A stretch of 64,000 nt of DNA from Kalmanozyma brasiliensis GHG001 (lineage: Eukaryota > Basidiomycota > Ustilaginomycetes > Ustilaginales). The stretch lies in assembly GCF_000497045.1 (NCBI RefSeq), contig NW_015961948.1, positions 1,605,878 to 1,669,877 of the forward strand, in the 5' to 3' direction. Under the pieces are notes generated by a model. It searched no databases. It was not told the DNA's origin and worked only from the letters and a program-made list of their open reading frames with translations. Position 1 is the first letter of the stretch. Each line of letters begins with the position of its first letter. The translations under genes were made by a program, and so were the position numbers. This document shows positions 53,001-62,799 of this stretch, piece after piece.

Positions 53001-54482
53001 TCAGGCCTCGACCTTGTCCTCGGTCGCCTCGAGGCTCGACTTTGCGAGCAGCTTCTCGACCTTGTCGACGTTCTCCTTGGTGACTCGGGCCTGGTTGCTG
53101 ACAAAGTAGTGCTTCTTGAGCTTGAGGTTCTCTACGACGCGACCGACGTCGGCGGCGTTTGCGGGAGGGGGGATGCTGAGCGCGAGCAGCGCCGAGAGGG
53201 TTCCCAGCGGCACGTTGAGCTTGCCACCTTCCGTCGCGATGTTCTCATCTGCATCTGCGGCGTTGAGGTCGAGAGGAGTACCGCGCTTACCCCGTCCTTT
53301 GGGCTTACGGTTCTTGGCGTTACCCGCAAAGTACGTCTCCTCCTCCACGTTCTTCTGCTTGAGCACGGCACCTTTGGGAACCATAGCGCCCTCGTTGACC
53401 TGGCGCAGGTTGAGCGCTTTCCCGCCCACCGACTTGGTCTCCTCCGTCTTGGCCTCTTCCGCCGAAGCGCCGCCCTTGGAGAAGTAGTTGATCAGCACGT
53501 CGCAGTCCTCGATCTCCTTGGCGAAGGCGGGCAGAGCGGCGTCCTCGCGCATCTGCGTCTCGTGTTCCTTCCTCTTCTCCGCTTCGTGTGCGGCGCGTTC
53601 CTCGCGTTGTTTGGCGACGCGCTTCTCACGTTCCTGGTTGAGCTTGGCGTAGAACGTGTCGTTAGCGGCGCGGAAAGCGGCTTGACGATCGCGTCTGGTC
53701 TGGTACAGCGCATCGAGTTGGCTCGAGAGAGCGGTGCGTTGGTCGAGCAGCTTGCCGCGCGATCCAGCCTGCTTATCCTGTTCGGCCTGGATGCTGTCCA
53801 GCTCCGACTTGATCTCGTCGTACCGCTTGTTGAGCGCCTTGGCCTCGGGACTGTCGAGCGTCGCCTTGAGGCTGTCCACCTTGGCCCGGTCCGCATCGAT
53901 CGACGACTGCAACGTGTCGAAGTTCTCCACGACCTTGCGGTTCTTCTTGAGCTGCGAGATTTCCGACAATGCCTTCTTCTCCTCGACCAGCTTCATGGAT
54001 CCCGATTCGACCTGCGCCTCGAGTCGCTGGATACGCGAGTCGACGTCGGCGGTGGATTTGTACGGCGTCTTGCTCTTGGCCTGCTGGAGATCCTTGATCT
54101 TTTTGCCGATGGATTCCTGGAGGGTTCGGAGATCTTCGAGCGTCTTGCCGCGGGCACCCTTGGAGCCGGCCTGCTGGTTGCGCAGCTCGTCCAGCTGGGA
54201 TCGCAGTTCGGCACGACGAATGCCGGCGGGGGAGTCCTTGGACGGCCCAGCACCGGACAGAAGCGAACGGACCTGATTGAGCTTCTTCTGGACAGATTCG
54301 ATCTGCTTGGACAGCTTGTCGAGCTCGGCGGTGTTGGCAGCAGCGTCGGGCTTGCCGCCGGCGAGCTTGGCGATCTCGACGGCATCAGGGTTGCCCGCGG
54401 GTCGGTCGTGCTGCTTCTTCTCGCCGTTGCTGCCGTTGGTGGTGGCGGCGGCTGCGGCCGGGGCAGCGGTGGTGTCTGCCAT
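53001..54482 (-). CDS. BFR1: BFR1-type mRNP/nuclear segregation protein (493 aa)
   Basis: Bfr1 is a coiled-coil polysome- and ER-associated mRNP protein that influences mRNA localisation, secretion (brefeldin A resistance) and ploidy in yeast. The N terminus is Ala/Asn-rich. Coiled coils run through residues ~50-330, with segments such as LDKLSKQIESVQKKLNQVRSLL and RDRQAAFRAANDTFYAKLNQEREKRVAKQREERAA. The motif FAKEIEDCDVLINYF and the C-terminal KPKGRGKRG plus LKLKKHYFVSNQARVTKENVDKVEKLL match the family. Single exon. Divergent from a TMEM14-like gene. Confidence 0.93.
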   Translation of the reverse strand: MADTTAAPAAAAATTNGSNGEKKQHDRPAGNPDAVEIAKLAGGKPDAAANTAELDKLSKQIESVQKKLNQVRSLLSGAGPSKDSPAGIRRAELRSQLDELRNQQAGSKGARGKTLEDLRTLQESIGKKIKDLQQAKSKTPYKSTADVDSRIQRLEAQVESGSMKLVEEKKALSEISQLKKNRKVVENFDTLQSSIDADRAKVDSLKATLDSPEAKALNKRYDEIKSELDSIQAEQDKQAGSRGKLLDQRTALSSQLDALYQTRRDRQAAFRAANDTFYAKLNQEREKRVAKQREERAAHEAEKRKEHETQMREDAALPAFAKEIEDCDVLINYFSKGGASAEEAKTEETKSVGGKALNLRQVNEGAMVPKGAVLKQKNVEEETYFAGNAKNRKPKGRGKRGTPLDLNAADADENIATEGGKLNVPLGTLSALLALSIPPPANAADVGRVVENLKLKKHYFVSNQARVTKENVDKVEKLLAKSSLEATEDKVEA

Positions 54483-54923
54483 TATGAACTAGGTAGGAGA
54501 AACAAGGAGGACACAGAAGGATGATGAGGAGAGGAAGACGGGAAGAAGGGGGAGGATGTTGTGTGCTTGCGTGGAAGGGTTGCGAATGCGGGCGTGGGGA
54601 TGCCCAGACACAGAGCTCTGTCTTGGCTGCCCGCTTTGAGAGAGGCTAGAAGAAAGGGCGGCACACGAGCTCGACCCAACCCTCCAAAGCCCACAAAGTC
54701 TAGATCTCATCTGACTCTGAGCTCAACCTCGCAAGCTTCTCGACGTTGGAAGAAGCCGAATTTTCAATGTGAGCATGTTAGACCTCAACCACGCCATCAC
54801 TGATCCGACCGACGCTCAAGCCAACCTCGCTCGTCAAGGATCCTCTTTTTTACGACGCAGTCACTCCTTCTCATACCACCACTTTGCTCTCATCACAACT
54901 TCACTTGCAGCAGCAGAATTACG
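54483..54923. promoter_or_regulatory. Divergent upstream region BFR1 / TMEM14-like
   Basis: This 441-bp region separates two divergent start codons. It has pyrimidine-rich runs on the right side before ATG 54924 and no obvious TATA box. Confidence 0.4.
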
Positions 54924-55322
54924 ATGTCGGAACACCCAGCATTCACCATGGCCGGCCTCTGCGCCGTAGGCGGCATCATCGGATTCGCCAAGACGCGCTC
55001 GCTTCCCTCCCTCGTCGCCGGAGTCGGTGTGGGTGCCCTCTACGCTCTCGCCGCAACTCGCATCAAGAACGGCGGCGACTACGGCTACGAGATCGCTTCA
55101 GGCGCCAGCGCCTTGCTGTTCGCGAGCTCGGCGCCAAGATTCAGGAAGGGCCCGGTGCCCATGGGCTTGTCAATCACCGCGGCACTCGCGCTCGGGTACT
55201 ACGGCAAAAAGGTACGTGGTTCAAGGAGTCTAGACAAGCAAGGCGGTTCGGGCACTACTTACTGACAAATGGCGTATATTTGATTCGGCTCGTGGAAACA
55301 GGTGTATGAGTTCAGGCAATGA
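54924..55322 (+). CDS. TMEM14 (UPF0136) family small membrane protein (102 aa)
   Basis: TMEM14 proteins are small four-helix membrane proteins; a vertebrate member acts in mitochondrial heme/porphyrin transport. Exon 1 (54924-55211) encodes MSEHPAFTMAGLCAVGGIIGFAKTRSLPSLVAG... with four Gly-rich hydrophobic segments. Exon 2 (55302-55322) adds VYEFRQ. The intron is 90 nt (GTACGT/ACAG, phase 0). Without splicing the frame runs on to 55265 with a different tail. The Gly spacing (GGIIGFAK, GVGVGALYA, GYEIASGASALLF) is typical of the family. Subcellular site inferred from family only. Confidence 0.85.
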
Positions 55323-55495
55323 TACCATCGTGCGGAGCTTCGCCCTCATGTCTCGCTCGAGGCTTTCCGGGCGCTTACGCAATGAACATTTCTCGCATCA
55401 GACAGGGGCATCGCAGTCGGCCACGAACATGAATATGATTGTCCAGATTAAAAGCAAAGAGTACATGTGGTCCACGGTGCCTCTAACGTCCGCAC

Positions 55496-57103
55496 CTAAA
55501 AAGCGCCTCCGACCTGCCCTCGTCCCGGAGCCGGTGCTGGTGGGGCCTGCCTGCCGGCGCCGCTCTGCAGCCACCCGCCGTACTCTGGCGGCAGCTCGTC
55601 GACGACCTCCTCCTCCTCCTCATCGCTCTCGGGCTGGGGCAGAGCGCCGCCGTCGGTGTGCTGGACGACCCGTCTCGGTGCCCTGTTGTCGCGCCTCTGC
55701 TGAGCGGCTGCCTGTTGAGCTTTGGATGGGGAGCGCGAGGCGGTGTGGAGAGATGCGCCTGTGTGTGAGTCGGATGTGTAGTCTGCGATGGCATTGCGGG
55801 AGGAGAATGGGTTTGAGTGCGCCGAGGTGTTGCTCGGGCGAGGCGGGTAGTCGTCGCTCGGCGACACGCCGGGTGAGCTGTTGAGACCGGCGGCGGTGAG
55901 CAGGTCGCCGTAGCTCGCATTGGCCGATACAGGCGAGGTCATCTCGAGGCTCTGGCCGTCTCCGCCCTCCGAGGATAGGGCGTGGTGCCGTGGATCGTAC
56001 ACGAAAGGCGAGACGCTGTAGGACTGCGCATGGCCAGAGGACGTATTGTCTTCTGCTGGACTGCTGCGGAAGGGTCGGAGTGGGCGGCTGGGTCGGAGAT
56101 TGGCCCATTCGTTGTCGTCATCGTCGCCATCAAGATCGACAAAGCGCACCTCCTCGCGCCGTGCCAGATCGCGTTTGGCCCTTTGCCTCCTTCGATACAA
56201 CAGGAAGGCTATCAAGCACCCGATGGCGACTCCGAGCGCGATCGCTCCACCAATGGCGCCTCCTGCAATGGCACCGGTCGATTTGGAACCAGAACTGCTT
56301 TGCGATGTCGAGATGGCGCCTGGCAAATTGTTGTAGGTGGCGACATTATTGGCAATGGGCAGGGCGGTGGTGATCTTGTTGGGCAATTGGTAGTTTCCGG
56401 CTAGACACGCCGGGCTAAAGGTCGAGGGTCCGACGGTAAAGATTTGGCTGGCACCGCCACTGCCCGGACCTGATGCATCGCCGAGAACCGTCTGAAATTG
56501 TGTGCCCTGCGCGAAAGGAACGAGGGTGGTGTAGATGAAGTTGGAGATGTTGAGCGTCGCACTATCGGGGACCTGGACTGAGACGGGCGTGCCTCCTAGA
56601 GGGATGAAGCTGATGGTGAAGGGTCGGGTGCCTCGATCGCCGACATTGTAGAACCTGACCTGACCGCATTGGATCATGCTGGTGCCGTTGGAGGAATCTG
56701 CTGCGTAGGTAAAGGCGGCGCTGCCGGTGTAGGCAGGGCAGTTGGATGTGGAGCCGGAGGGAGTGTTGATACCGAGAGCCTGAGTGGTGTTGCCATCGCC
56801 CAGCGAGTCTGCAACGGTGACAGTATACGAGGTGAAGCCGCCGGTGGGGGGAGGAACGACATATTGGAAAGTGATGTGATCCGAGCCAGGTTGATAGTCG
56901 CTGTTGATGCGGTAGGTTTGCACAAAGCCGTGATTGGCTGCGATCCAGACCGTGTATGGGAAAGCTTGCGGTTCGGCTTTCCAGGTGACGTTGAGCGGCG
57001 CGCACTGCTGCGAGACAGAGACGGTGATTGGAAAGGCAGCCGTCGAGGTGGACAGAGCGAGGCAAGCCAGCAACGCTATCAAAGTCGAGTACCGCTGCCA
57101 CAT
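55496..57103 (-). CDS. Signal-peptide, single-TM surface protein with Gly-rich TM (535 aa)
   Basis: The start MWQRYSTLIALLACLALSTSTAAFP is a signal peptide. The extracellular ~250 residues have two Cys-bearing beta-rich modules (ITVSVSQQCAPLNVTWKAEPQAFPYTVWI..., FYNVGDRGTRPFTISFIP) with several N-x-S/T sites. A Ser-rich neck then leads to a TM segment with a small-residue helix (GAIAGGAIGGAIALGVAIGCLIAFLLYRRRQ). The cytosolic tail is acidic and disordered with PPRPSN and RAPRR stretches. Such a design is common for fungal plasma-membrane sensor-like proteins (Mid2/Wsc-like architecture), but no specific family is recognised. Alternative start is 13 residues upstream. Confidence 0.75.
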   Translation of the reverse strand: MWQRYSTLIALLACLALSTSTAAFPITVSVSQQCAPLNVTWKAEPQAFPYTVWIAANHGFVQTYRINSDYQPGSDHITFQYVVPPPTGGFTSYTVTVADSLGDGNTTQALGINTPSGSTSNCPAYTGSAAFTYAADSSNGTSMIQCGQVRFYNVGDRGTRPFTISFIPLGGTPVSVQVPDSATLNISNFIYTTLVPFAQGTQFQTVLGDASGPGSGGASQIFTVGPSTFSPACLAGNYQLPNKITTALPIANNVATYNNLPGAISTSQSSSGSKSTGAIAGGAIGGAIALGVAIGCLIAFLLYRRRQRAKRDLARREEVRFVDLDGDDDDNEWANLRPSRPLRPFRSSPAEDNTSSGHAQSYSVSPFVYDPRHHALSSEGGDGQSLEMTSPVSANASYGDLLTAAGLNSSPGVSPSDDYPPRPSNTSAHSNPFSSRNAIADYTSDSHTGASLHTASRSPSKAQQAAAQQRRDNRAPRRVVQHTDGGALPQPESDEEEEEVVDELPPEYGGWLQSGAGRQAPPAPAPGRGQVGGAF

Positions 57104-58613
57104 TGTGAAACGCTCCGTCCTGTTCGACAGAGAGAGTGCCACTGTGATACTGCTCGAATCTATGCGGCGGACGCGATTGGCCTGAGCTGATTTGAGTGTC
57201 TTCTTGAGTCCAAGCCTAAGGGCGCGTTGTCAGCAACGCAGACATGAGTGTGTAGGCACGATCGAGGGTCGGAAGTCGTCCGATGAGAAGCAAGGATTGG
57301 GTCTGCTTCTGCACTTCCTGCGCAGAGAATCGAGTTCGTCGCCGGTGCTGGGGTGCTGCGATAGTCAGCGGGGAGCAAGAGCGATCGGACAGAGCCGATT
57401 GCGTAGGAGCTTGTAAAGGAGCGTCGGAAGCTGACCGATGGGATCTAAGAGGGCTCAGTTGGCAAGCAGAGCCGGGACCGTCGCGATGGAGAGCCACGCA
57501 ACAAGCCAGTTGACGTGTCGGAGGTGCTGAGTAAGATTGGTGGGAGCGAGAGGGTGAGGACGAGAGGGGAGATGATGGCAGCGATTGCACAACGTACGCC
57601 CAAGTGTGGAGAGAGCCAAGCCGGACCCGCCAAACCCTTTCCTGCTCACTCAAGTTTCCACGCGGAGCTGCAATTGGATTTTTTGACTGAGCCCTTCGGC
57701 CTGGCTGGCTGGCCTTTGCGCTCGCGTGTGTTCGGCATGATTTTCCCTTCGCGACGCCAGCAGCTCAGACCCTCCTTGATCGGCGTGGCCCAGCACCTAC
57801 ACAAGCACTCACCAATGTTAGCGGATAGCAAGTGAAGCTCAATATATAGCTCAACCTTGGGTACCCGCGACACTTCAGATCCATCTGCGAATGCAGGGCG
57901 TCCATGCTTTCAGCCTGAAGCCTAACCCAAAGCGTTCGCACGAAATTTAGCCTCAAAAAGGGAATTTCTTGGCGTGGCCTCGGCGCGTTTCTTTCGTCTG
58001 TGTTCACATGGTAGGGGGGGCGCGCAGCTAAGACAGGCATATCACGCTTCCGATTTGGGATTCGTAGCCGAGGTCTACTGTCGCCGTCACCATAGGAGCT
58101 TACCGAACGGCTGCAGAAGGCAAGGGCATAACCAAGCAGCTGTCTGCGAGCGCGGGCGGACACTTCGACGGTGAGATCCGAGATCGGCCCCCGATCGACA
58201 CTTGCTCCACGGACACAAATTTAGTGCGAAAGTGGTTTCCGACGGAGCACAAATTTGAGCGCTGTCACGAGCCTGACAGCGGATGCTAGAAGCGTCCGAA
58301 CCCGTCCCGGACGCGAGATCAACACGTCCGACAGTCCGATCAAGATCAATTCGAATGCTGCGTTCCGTTGGTGTTGATGTGACTCCTTCGTATGACGGCT
58401 ACAACTATCGTCCGCGCTGCTGAGTCTCGCTGACGCCTCCACGACTTTGTATGAGGGACTCCAAAGGTATAAGATGAGCACATCTCGTCGTCCAGATTGC
58501 CAGATTGAGACATCAACATCCGCCTACCCACCTTGCGATCTCATACACAGGCGCTACACCTCCTCTGTTCCCCTCCTCAAAGCATCGTCGACTCGCTAAG
58601 TGCCGCATCCGCC
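57104..58613. promoter_or_regulatory. 1.5-kb divergent upstream region, surface protein / MFS transporter
   Basis: This region lies between divergent start codons. A TATATA is at 57843-57848. Pyrimidine-rich leader with CTCC runs precedes the MFS ATG. No ORF looks coding. Confidence 0.45.
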
Positions 58614-60347
58614 ATGACCGACGCAACTCAACAGACGACTCCCGTTGGCCGGATTTCTTTGACTTCGAGCCACGAGACTACCAAGGAGCCCATGGTCGCT
58701 CCTGCTGCCGAACCCAAAGGCGAGGAAGAGGGCCTGTCCAAATTCAGGACCGCGCTGATCCTCACCATGTCCATCATGCAGATGTTCTTGGTGGCGCTTG
58801 ACAAGACCATCATCGGCGTAGCATTGCCCTCGATCTCGAGCGAGTTCCAGTCTCTGGGTGACATTGGCTGGTACGGTTCGGCCTACATGATGACCACCGC
58901 GGCTCTGCAGCTCGTGTGGGGACGCATCTATCGCTGCAACCCGGTCAAGCCTGTCTTCCTTACCGCCGTCCTCATCTTCGAGATCGGCTCGGCCGTCTGC
59001 GGTGCTGCGCCCAACTCGAACGCCTTTATCGTTGGCCGGGCCATCGCGGGTGCCGGAGGCGCAGGCATCACCAACGGCCTCATCTCCATCATCATGGCCA
59101 TCGTCCCGCTCGACAAGCGCGCAAACGCGATGGCTAGCGTCGGCGCCATCTTTGGTGTTGCGTCCGCCATGGGACCGTTGCTTGGCGGTGCTTTCACGCA
59201 GAACGTCTCGTGGCGTTGGTGTTTCTACATCAATCTGCCCTTTGCCGTCGTCGCAGTCGTACCGGTCATCTTCTTCCTCGATGGCAAGAAGACGGCGGAC
59301 AAACACAAGACGATGCTGCCGTTCAAGCAACAGATCCGCCAGCTCGACCCCATCGGTGCCGTTCTGGTGCTCGGCAGCGTCGTCAGCTTGATCCTGGCGT
59401 TGCAGTTCGGCGGCGCGGCTTCGTCCAGCTCGACATCGACTTCGTGGGGAGAGCCGCGCGTCATTGCGCTGTTTGTGGTGTTCGGCATCACTTTGCTCGC
59501 CTTTGTGGCATGGCAGATGTACATGCAGGATCGTGCTTTGCTGCCGCCCAAGGTGTTCACCCAGCGATCGGTGCTGGGTGCGTTCTGGTACATGTGGTTC
59601 TTCGCCGCGTCGATGACCATCATCTTCTACTACCTGCCGCTCTGGTTTCAAGTAGTGCGGGGAACGACCCCGATCGAGAGCAGCTATCGCACTCTGGCAT
59701 CCATCACGCCTTTTGTGGTGTCGAGCATCGTTGGCGGCGTGATCGCCAAGAAGACGGGCCACTATGCTCCGCAGATGCTGATCCCACCCGTCGTCGGTGC
59801 GGTGGGTGCAGGACTGATCACCACTTTTTCAGCGTCGACATCCGAAGCCAAGTGGGTGGGATACCAGGTGCTGTACGGCATTGGCATGGGCTTCGGCATG
59901 ACCAGCTCCTCGCTCGCTGTACAGGCGGCGCTGCCACCGCTCGAGGCAGCGTTGGGCATTGCCGCTTTGATGTTTGCGCGCGAGATGGGCAGCGCTATCT
60001 TTGTCGCAGCGGGGGAGAATCTGCTGTCGAGTCGGCTCGTCAAAGGGCTCGAGCAGATCCCGCAGCTCCACGGCCGTGGCGCGCAGCTTGCTCTGGCCGG
60101 TGCTTCGGAGCTGCGACACGCAGTCGATGGTTTGGGGGCCGAGGTGCTGGACGAGGTGATCAATGCCTTCAACGTTGCGTTGCGTCACGTCTGGTACCTT
60201 GCCCTTGCTCTGACCGTCGCTACGATCCTTCCGTTCCTGCTGATCGAATGGCTGAATCTTAAAACTGTCGCCAAGCAGCACGCCGACCAGGCCGCGGCTT
60301 TGAAGGGACCGACTAAGGAAGTCAAGAAGGAGGTCGAAGAGGCTTGA
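58614..60347 (+). CDS. MFS drug:H+ antiporter, DHA2 (14-TM) family (577 aa)
   Basis: It is a plasma-membrane or vacuolar exporter of small toxic molecules by family. The N terminus is Thr/Pro/Glu-rich. LDKTIIGVALPSI (~residue 62) is the DHA2 motif D1, and GVASAMGPLLGGAFTQ (~182) is motif C of exporters. LVWGRIYR is a degenerate motif A. Fourteen hydrophobic segments can be counted, consistent with DHA2. The C-terminal tail is Lys/Glu-rich. The frame is open for another 27 codons upstream of this ATG, but the pyrimidine/CGCC context favours 58614. No co-located biosynthetic genes, so it is probably a stand-alone transporter. Confidence 0.93.
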   Translation: MTDATQQTTPVGRISLTSSHETTKEPMVAPAAEPKGEEEGLSKFRTALILTMSIMQMFLVALDKTIIGVALPSISSEFQSLGDIGWYGSAYMMTTAALQLVWGRIYRCNPVKPVFLTAVLIFEIGSAVCGAAPNSNAFIVGRAIAGAGGAGITNGLISIIMAIVPLDKRANAMASVGAIFGVASAMGPLLGGAFTQNVSWRWCFYINLPFAVVAVVPVIFFLDGKKTADKHKTMLPFKQQIRQLDPIGAVLVLGSVVSLILALQFGGAASSSSTSTSWGEPRVIALFVVFGITLLAFVAWQMYMQDRALLPPKVFTQRSVLGAFWYMWFFAASMTIIFYYLPLWFQVVRGTTPIESSYRTLASITPFVVSSIVGGVIAKKTGHYAPQMLIPPVVGAVGAGLITTFSASTSEAKWVGYQVLYGIGMGFGMTSSSLAVQAALPPLEAALGIAALMFAREMGSAIFVAAGENLLSSRLVKGLEQIPQLHGRGAQLALAGASELRHAVDGLGAEVLDEVINAFNVALRHVWYLALALTVATILPFLLIEWLNLKTVAKQHADQAAALKGPTKEVKKEVEEA

Positions 60348-60449
60348 TCAGCGTCCTCGATAGACAGACGATAGACGTCGCGCACCGTTCCCACTTAGAT
60401 CCATAGCAATACTATGATGCCGTATATATGTCGATCCTGATTCGCTAGT

Positions 60450-60782
60450 TTACAACTGCCGTGTGCCTCGAAGCTTGTTGTCGTTGCCGTCTGAGGCCGC
60501 GCCCGCCAACGTCATCTGGCCCTGCATCTGCTTGAGGAAGCGGTGACCCTGCATGAGAAGGTCCCTTATCCTTTCGAGGTCGGTCTCGTGGCGGAATCGA
60601 TGTACGTCATCGCGAAAGAACTGGATCGTCTCCCAGCGTGCGAGTGGGTTGGGAATGTCTCTTGTCGCCCTGAGATACTTGCGATAGAGCGAGAGCGTGC
60701 GCGAGCGCATGAGAAAGTGCTCGAGGGTGAGTTGGCTCGACTTGAGGTCGGCACGAGCCGTTCTGGAAAGCGTGCCGAGCAT
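60450..60782 (-). CDS. LYR-motif protein, LYRM2-like (110 aa)
   Basis: LYR proteins are small mitochondrial matrix factors that bind acyl carrier protein and assist Fe-S and respiratory-complex assembly. The core is LEHFLMRSRTLSLYRKYLRATRDIPNP, the LYRM2-type version in which LYR follows a short linker, then ARWETIQFFRDDVHRFRHETDLERIRDLLMQGHRFLKQMQ. The first ~15 residues (MLGTLSRTARADLKSS) are basic and fit a mitochondrial presequence. Length fits. Tail-to-tail with the MFS gene. Confidence 0.85.
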   Translation of the reverse strand: MLGTLSRTARADLKSSQLTLEHFLMRSRTLSLYRKYLRATRDIPNPLARWETIQFFRDDVHRFRHETDLERIRDLLMQGHRFLKQMQGQMTLAGAASDGNDNKLRGTRQL

Positions 60783-61531
60783 TCTGGAGGATGACGCCAG
60801 GCGGAGAGCTGAGCTAGGAGAAGGTGGTGAGAGAACAACACAGTCGGCAGCATGTCTTTGTCGGTTCTTCTCGCCACGCTGACAACCGACATCCGAAGGG
60901 CAGTCGACTCCACTTCAATTCTCGGAGAATTGTTAGAGCCCCTTTGTTTTTGTTGCAATACCAAAAACCTCTCGCTGCTGTTTTGAACCAAAGACCGGCG
61001 GCAGTCAGAGCGGCCACCTCCTGCAAGCGAGTCAGGCGGCGGCATGGCTAGGCGAGGCGAGGCGAGGCGAGGTTGGCTCTGCTGTCTTTGAATCGCAAAT
61101 CATGCCACTTGCGCCCATGTTTTGCAACGGTAGACTGCAGTCACGAGCCTCAGGAGGTGTTGCTCTTGCCGCCTAGCAGCGAAAGTTCAACTCTATTTCA
61201 CAAGCTTACACTTCCGAATCAACGGATGGATGGAGGGTCCTCGCTCCGAAATTGCAGCGGCAGCAGCCCAAACACCGGCAGCCAGAGATCTTCAATACGC
61301 CGTTTCCATATGTTTGAGGCTCCGACATCTCAGCCTTGTTTGGCCACAGGGCGGTGGTTAGCAAGCTCAATGCAGCTGACGTTGCTCGCCGGCGGTCAGT
61401 GACGCATGCGAGCTCCTCCTGCCGATTGTATCGCCCTCGATGAACGGCAGCTATCTGTTCACGATCGACCACCACCATCCGAGTTCGACACTGCCCTTTT
61501 GTCCACCTTCGCTCCCCGCAAACTCGCAACG
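60783..61531. other. Divergent upstream region LYRM2-like / five-TM protein
   Basis: This 749-bp region contains a pentanucleotide tandem repeat (GGCGA) at 61051-61072. No gene is supported. Confidence 0.45.
61051..61072. repeat. (GGCGA)n pentanucleotide tandem repeat
   Basis: About 4.4 copies of GGCGA (22 bp), read directly from the sequence, lying between the LYRM2-like and five-TM protein start codons. Confidence 0.85.
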
Positions 61532-62409
61532 ATGGGAAACATGCCTTCTGCCATGGTCAACCGCGACCCACCCAAAGTGCACCGCACCCTTTGCGGGCTG
61601 CGATACGACAACCAATTCGCATTCGCTTCGTCCAAGCCCGAGGGTCTGACCACCACCTGCTTCAACGATGTGGTGCTCGAACCGCTGGCAACATGGGTGT
61701 TGCTGTTGGTGCTGCTGCCCTTGCTGGCCGTGACGCTAAAGCGCAGGCGATCGAGCTCCAGCACCACTTCAGGCCTGATTCACTATCGCTCCGCTGCCTA
61801 CCGCAACGAGAGCAAGTTCAGTGGCAGACACACCAAGTGGCGCACCGGCCTCGACGTGCTCTACATGCTGCTGGTCGTTGCAGCGCTTCTGATGAGTAAG
61901 TGACCGCCGCCTTTCCGGCAGACTGACAAGCTGGCAAGCTCACTGACGTTCAACTCGACAAACGTGTTCGCTATAAACCCACAGACATCCTGCAAATCGT
62001 AAGGCTAGCGCTGGCCAATCGAGGCGTTGGTCTTCTGCCCTTCAACCTCGCTGGCATTCTCATCGTGCTCGTTCTCATGCACTTGCGCACTTCGAGCCCC
62101 ATCGCAGTCAGCTTGACCATCGTCGCCTTCTGGTCCATGTTGCTCACCTTCACCTCGGTCTCCCTCGGCGGGTTCAGCAAGCTCGTCGGCGTCGAGGACC
62201 GCCTTGGCACCGAATACCTGCTTAGCGACGAGATGATCGACGTGGGAGTCCAAGTGGGTCTCTACGCTGTCTTTTGGATCGTCGAAGTCGTCCGACTGGT
62301 CAAGAGTGTTTTCGCCGCCCGCTCCGAGTCTAGAGGCAACGCGAGGTTGCACGAGCTCAACAACGATTCGGCCACCATGCAAGACAAGGAGGCGGCGCAC
62401 GCAGTCTAA
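61532..62409 (+). CDS. Five-TM membrane protein of unknown function (262 aa)
   Basis: Exons 61532-61895 and 61985-62409 are joined at LLM/NILQIV (89-nt intron, GTAAGT/ACAG, phase 1). The N-terminal ~45 residues are soluble. Likely TMs: LATWVLLLVLLPLLAVTL, DVLYMLLVVAALLMNILQIV, LLPFNLAGILIVLVLMHL, IAVSLTIVAFWSMLLTFTSV and VGVQVGLYAVFWIVEVVRLV. An RRRSSSSTTS loop lies between TM1 and TM2, and a charged cytosolic C terminus ends DKEAAHAV. The arrangement recalls the N-terminal membrane domain (TMD0) of Ycf1-type ABC transporters as a stand-alone protein, which is only a resemblance. Function unknown. Confidence 0.78.
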
Positions 62410-62799
62410 TCAGTCGTTGCTCCACGGCTTCATGATACTCAATGTCTTTCCTGTCCGATATCGCTCCAATATACCTAGTCAGGACCAGATAGCCTTCGCA
62501 GAGTGTGTATGCGACGAGCGGTCATGCATCGCTCGACATTCTTCAGGCACAAGCGTGCTGAGTCTGCTGAAAAGCGGTGATGAAATGCAGGTCACGAAAC
62601 GGCTCCTAAAAAGTTCGGACCCTGAACTGAGCTGCGTGATGTCGCTCGAGCGCATGCAAAAGCACAGCCCAGCCTCCACCTGTGACTCTCAACAGGTGAT
62701 GGTCGAGGCTTGGCATTGTTCGCTTTGACCCTTTGCTTCTTCCATCATCCCCATATCGTCGACGACAACCTGCAAGAGCGGAAGGCAAGGCGATTCAGC
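62410..62799. other. Intergenic region five-TM protein / BZZ1-like
   Basis: This 390-bp spacer between same-strand genes has no supported feature. Confidence 0.45.

Noticed and set aside
52995..54524. 509-codon plus-strand frame opposite BFR1
   Set aside because: Antisense shadow of the BFR1 coiled-coil gene; product is Leu/Arg-rich without a recognised fold.
55212..55265. TMEM14 tail from intron retention
   Set aside because: The GTACGT/ACAG splice gives a normal short family-like end; the unspliced tail lacks family features.
58596..59762. 388-codon minus-strand frame opposite the MFS transporter
   Set aside because: Antisense shadow; product is His/Arg/Asp-rich, the complement of TM codons.
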